Assembly (NCBI GenBank): GCA_934754735.1
Contig: CAKVJE010000052.1
Location: 1 to 12,717, forward strand
DNA length: 12,717 bases
Direction: 5' to 3'
Source of the DNA: an uncultured Candidatus Melainabacteria bacterium
GTDB taxonomy: Bacteria; Cyanobacteriota; Vampirovibrionia; Gastranaerophilales; Gastranaerophilaceae
Below the pieces are notes generated by a model that made no database searches, was not told where the DNA came from, and was given only the letters and a program-made list of their open reading frames with translations. Both the position numbers and the translations under genes were made by a program. Each line of letters opens with the position of its first letter. Within the stretch, counting starts at the first letter, position 1. Shown in pieces: positions 12,693-12,717 of this stretch.

Positions 12693-12717
12693 GAAGACTT
12701 TTTGTCTGAAACAGAGA

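Noticed and set aside
12695..12707. AGAC-TTTTT-GTCT hairpin after the last gene as a terminator
   Set aside because: Only a 4-bp stem and no T-run after it; the window ends ten bases later.

Overview
The window is AT-rich, densely coding DNA from what looks like a Gram-negative bacterium. It carries an LptC/LptA-type lipopolysaccharide-export pair, a membrane-anchored lytic transglycosylase and several exported proteins. The best guess, from memory rather than any search, is a gut member of the non-photosynthetic cyanobacterial sister group (Gastranaerophilales / 'Melainabacteria'). The reasons are the low GC, the two uncharacterised membrane proteins with a short N-terminal NP/HP-x-FKG motif, and the style of the papain-like domain protein. 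No mobile element, CRISPR array, tRNA or rRNA was seen.

Layout. (1) 43-2375, plus strand: an lptC-like gene, an lptA/OstA-like gene and a TPR-repeat protein. They overlap by one base or abut, and a strong intrinsic terminator at 2431-2460 ends the unit. (2) 2659-5962, plus strand: two divergent tandem paralogues of about 550 aa, separated by 10 nt. They are membrane proteins of unknown function and are the most distinctive content here. (3) 5963-6283: a gene-free stretch with a start-less ORF remnant and two possible promoters. (4) 6284-8606, plus strand: a thiamine-diphosphate 2-keto acid decarboxylase of the pyruvate/indolepyruvate decarboxylase type, followed one base later by guanylate kinase (gmk). 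(5) 8715-9521, plus strand: a papain-like (CHAP/NlpC-type) domain behind an aromatic- and Asn-rich N-terminus. (6) 9518-11888, minus strand: a lytic murein transglycosylase whose 3' end overlaps a small cysteine-containing exported protein. That small gene converges on the previous one through a shared TTAA. (7) 11889-12200: a divergent intergenic region with promoters both ways, an 18-bp palindrome and a possible 53-codon small ORF. (8) 12201-12692, plus strand: an exported protein or lipoprotein of unknown function.

Working together: most genes concern the envelope, namely lipopolysaccharide transport, peptidoglycan cleavage and exported or membrane proteins. The decarboxylase-gmk pair is metabolic. 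If its substrate is pyruvate, the decarboxylase would give acetaldehyde and hence an ethanol fermentation branch. Most transcription units begin near an extended -10 box of the form TGN-TANAAT, which suggests a common housekeeping promoter style.
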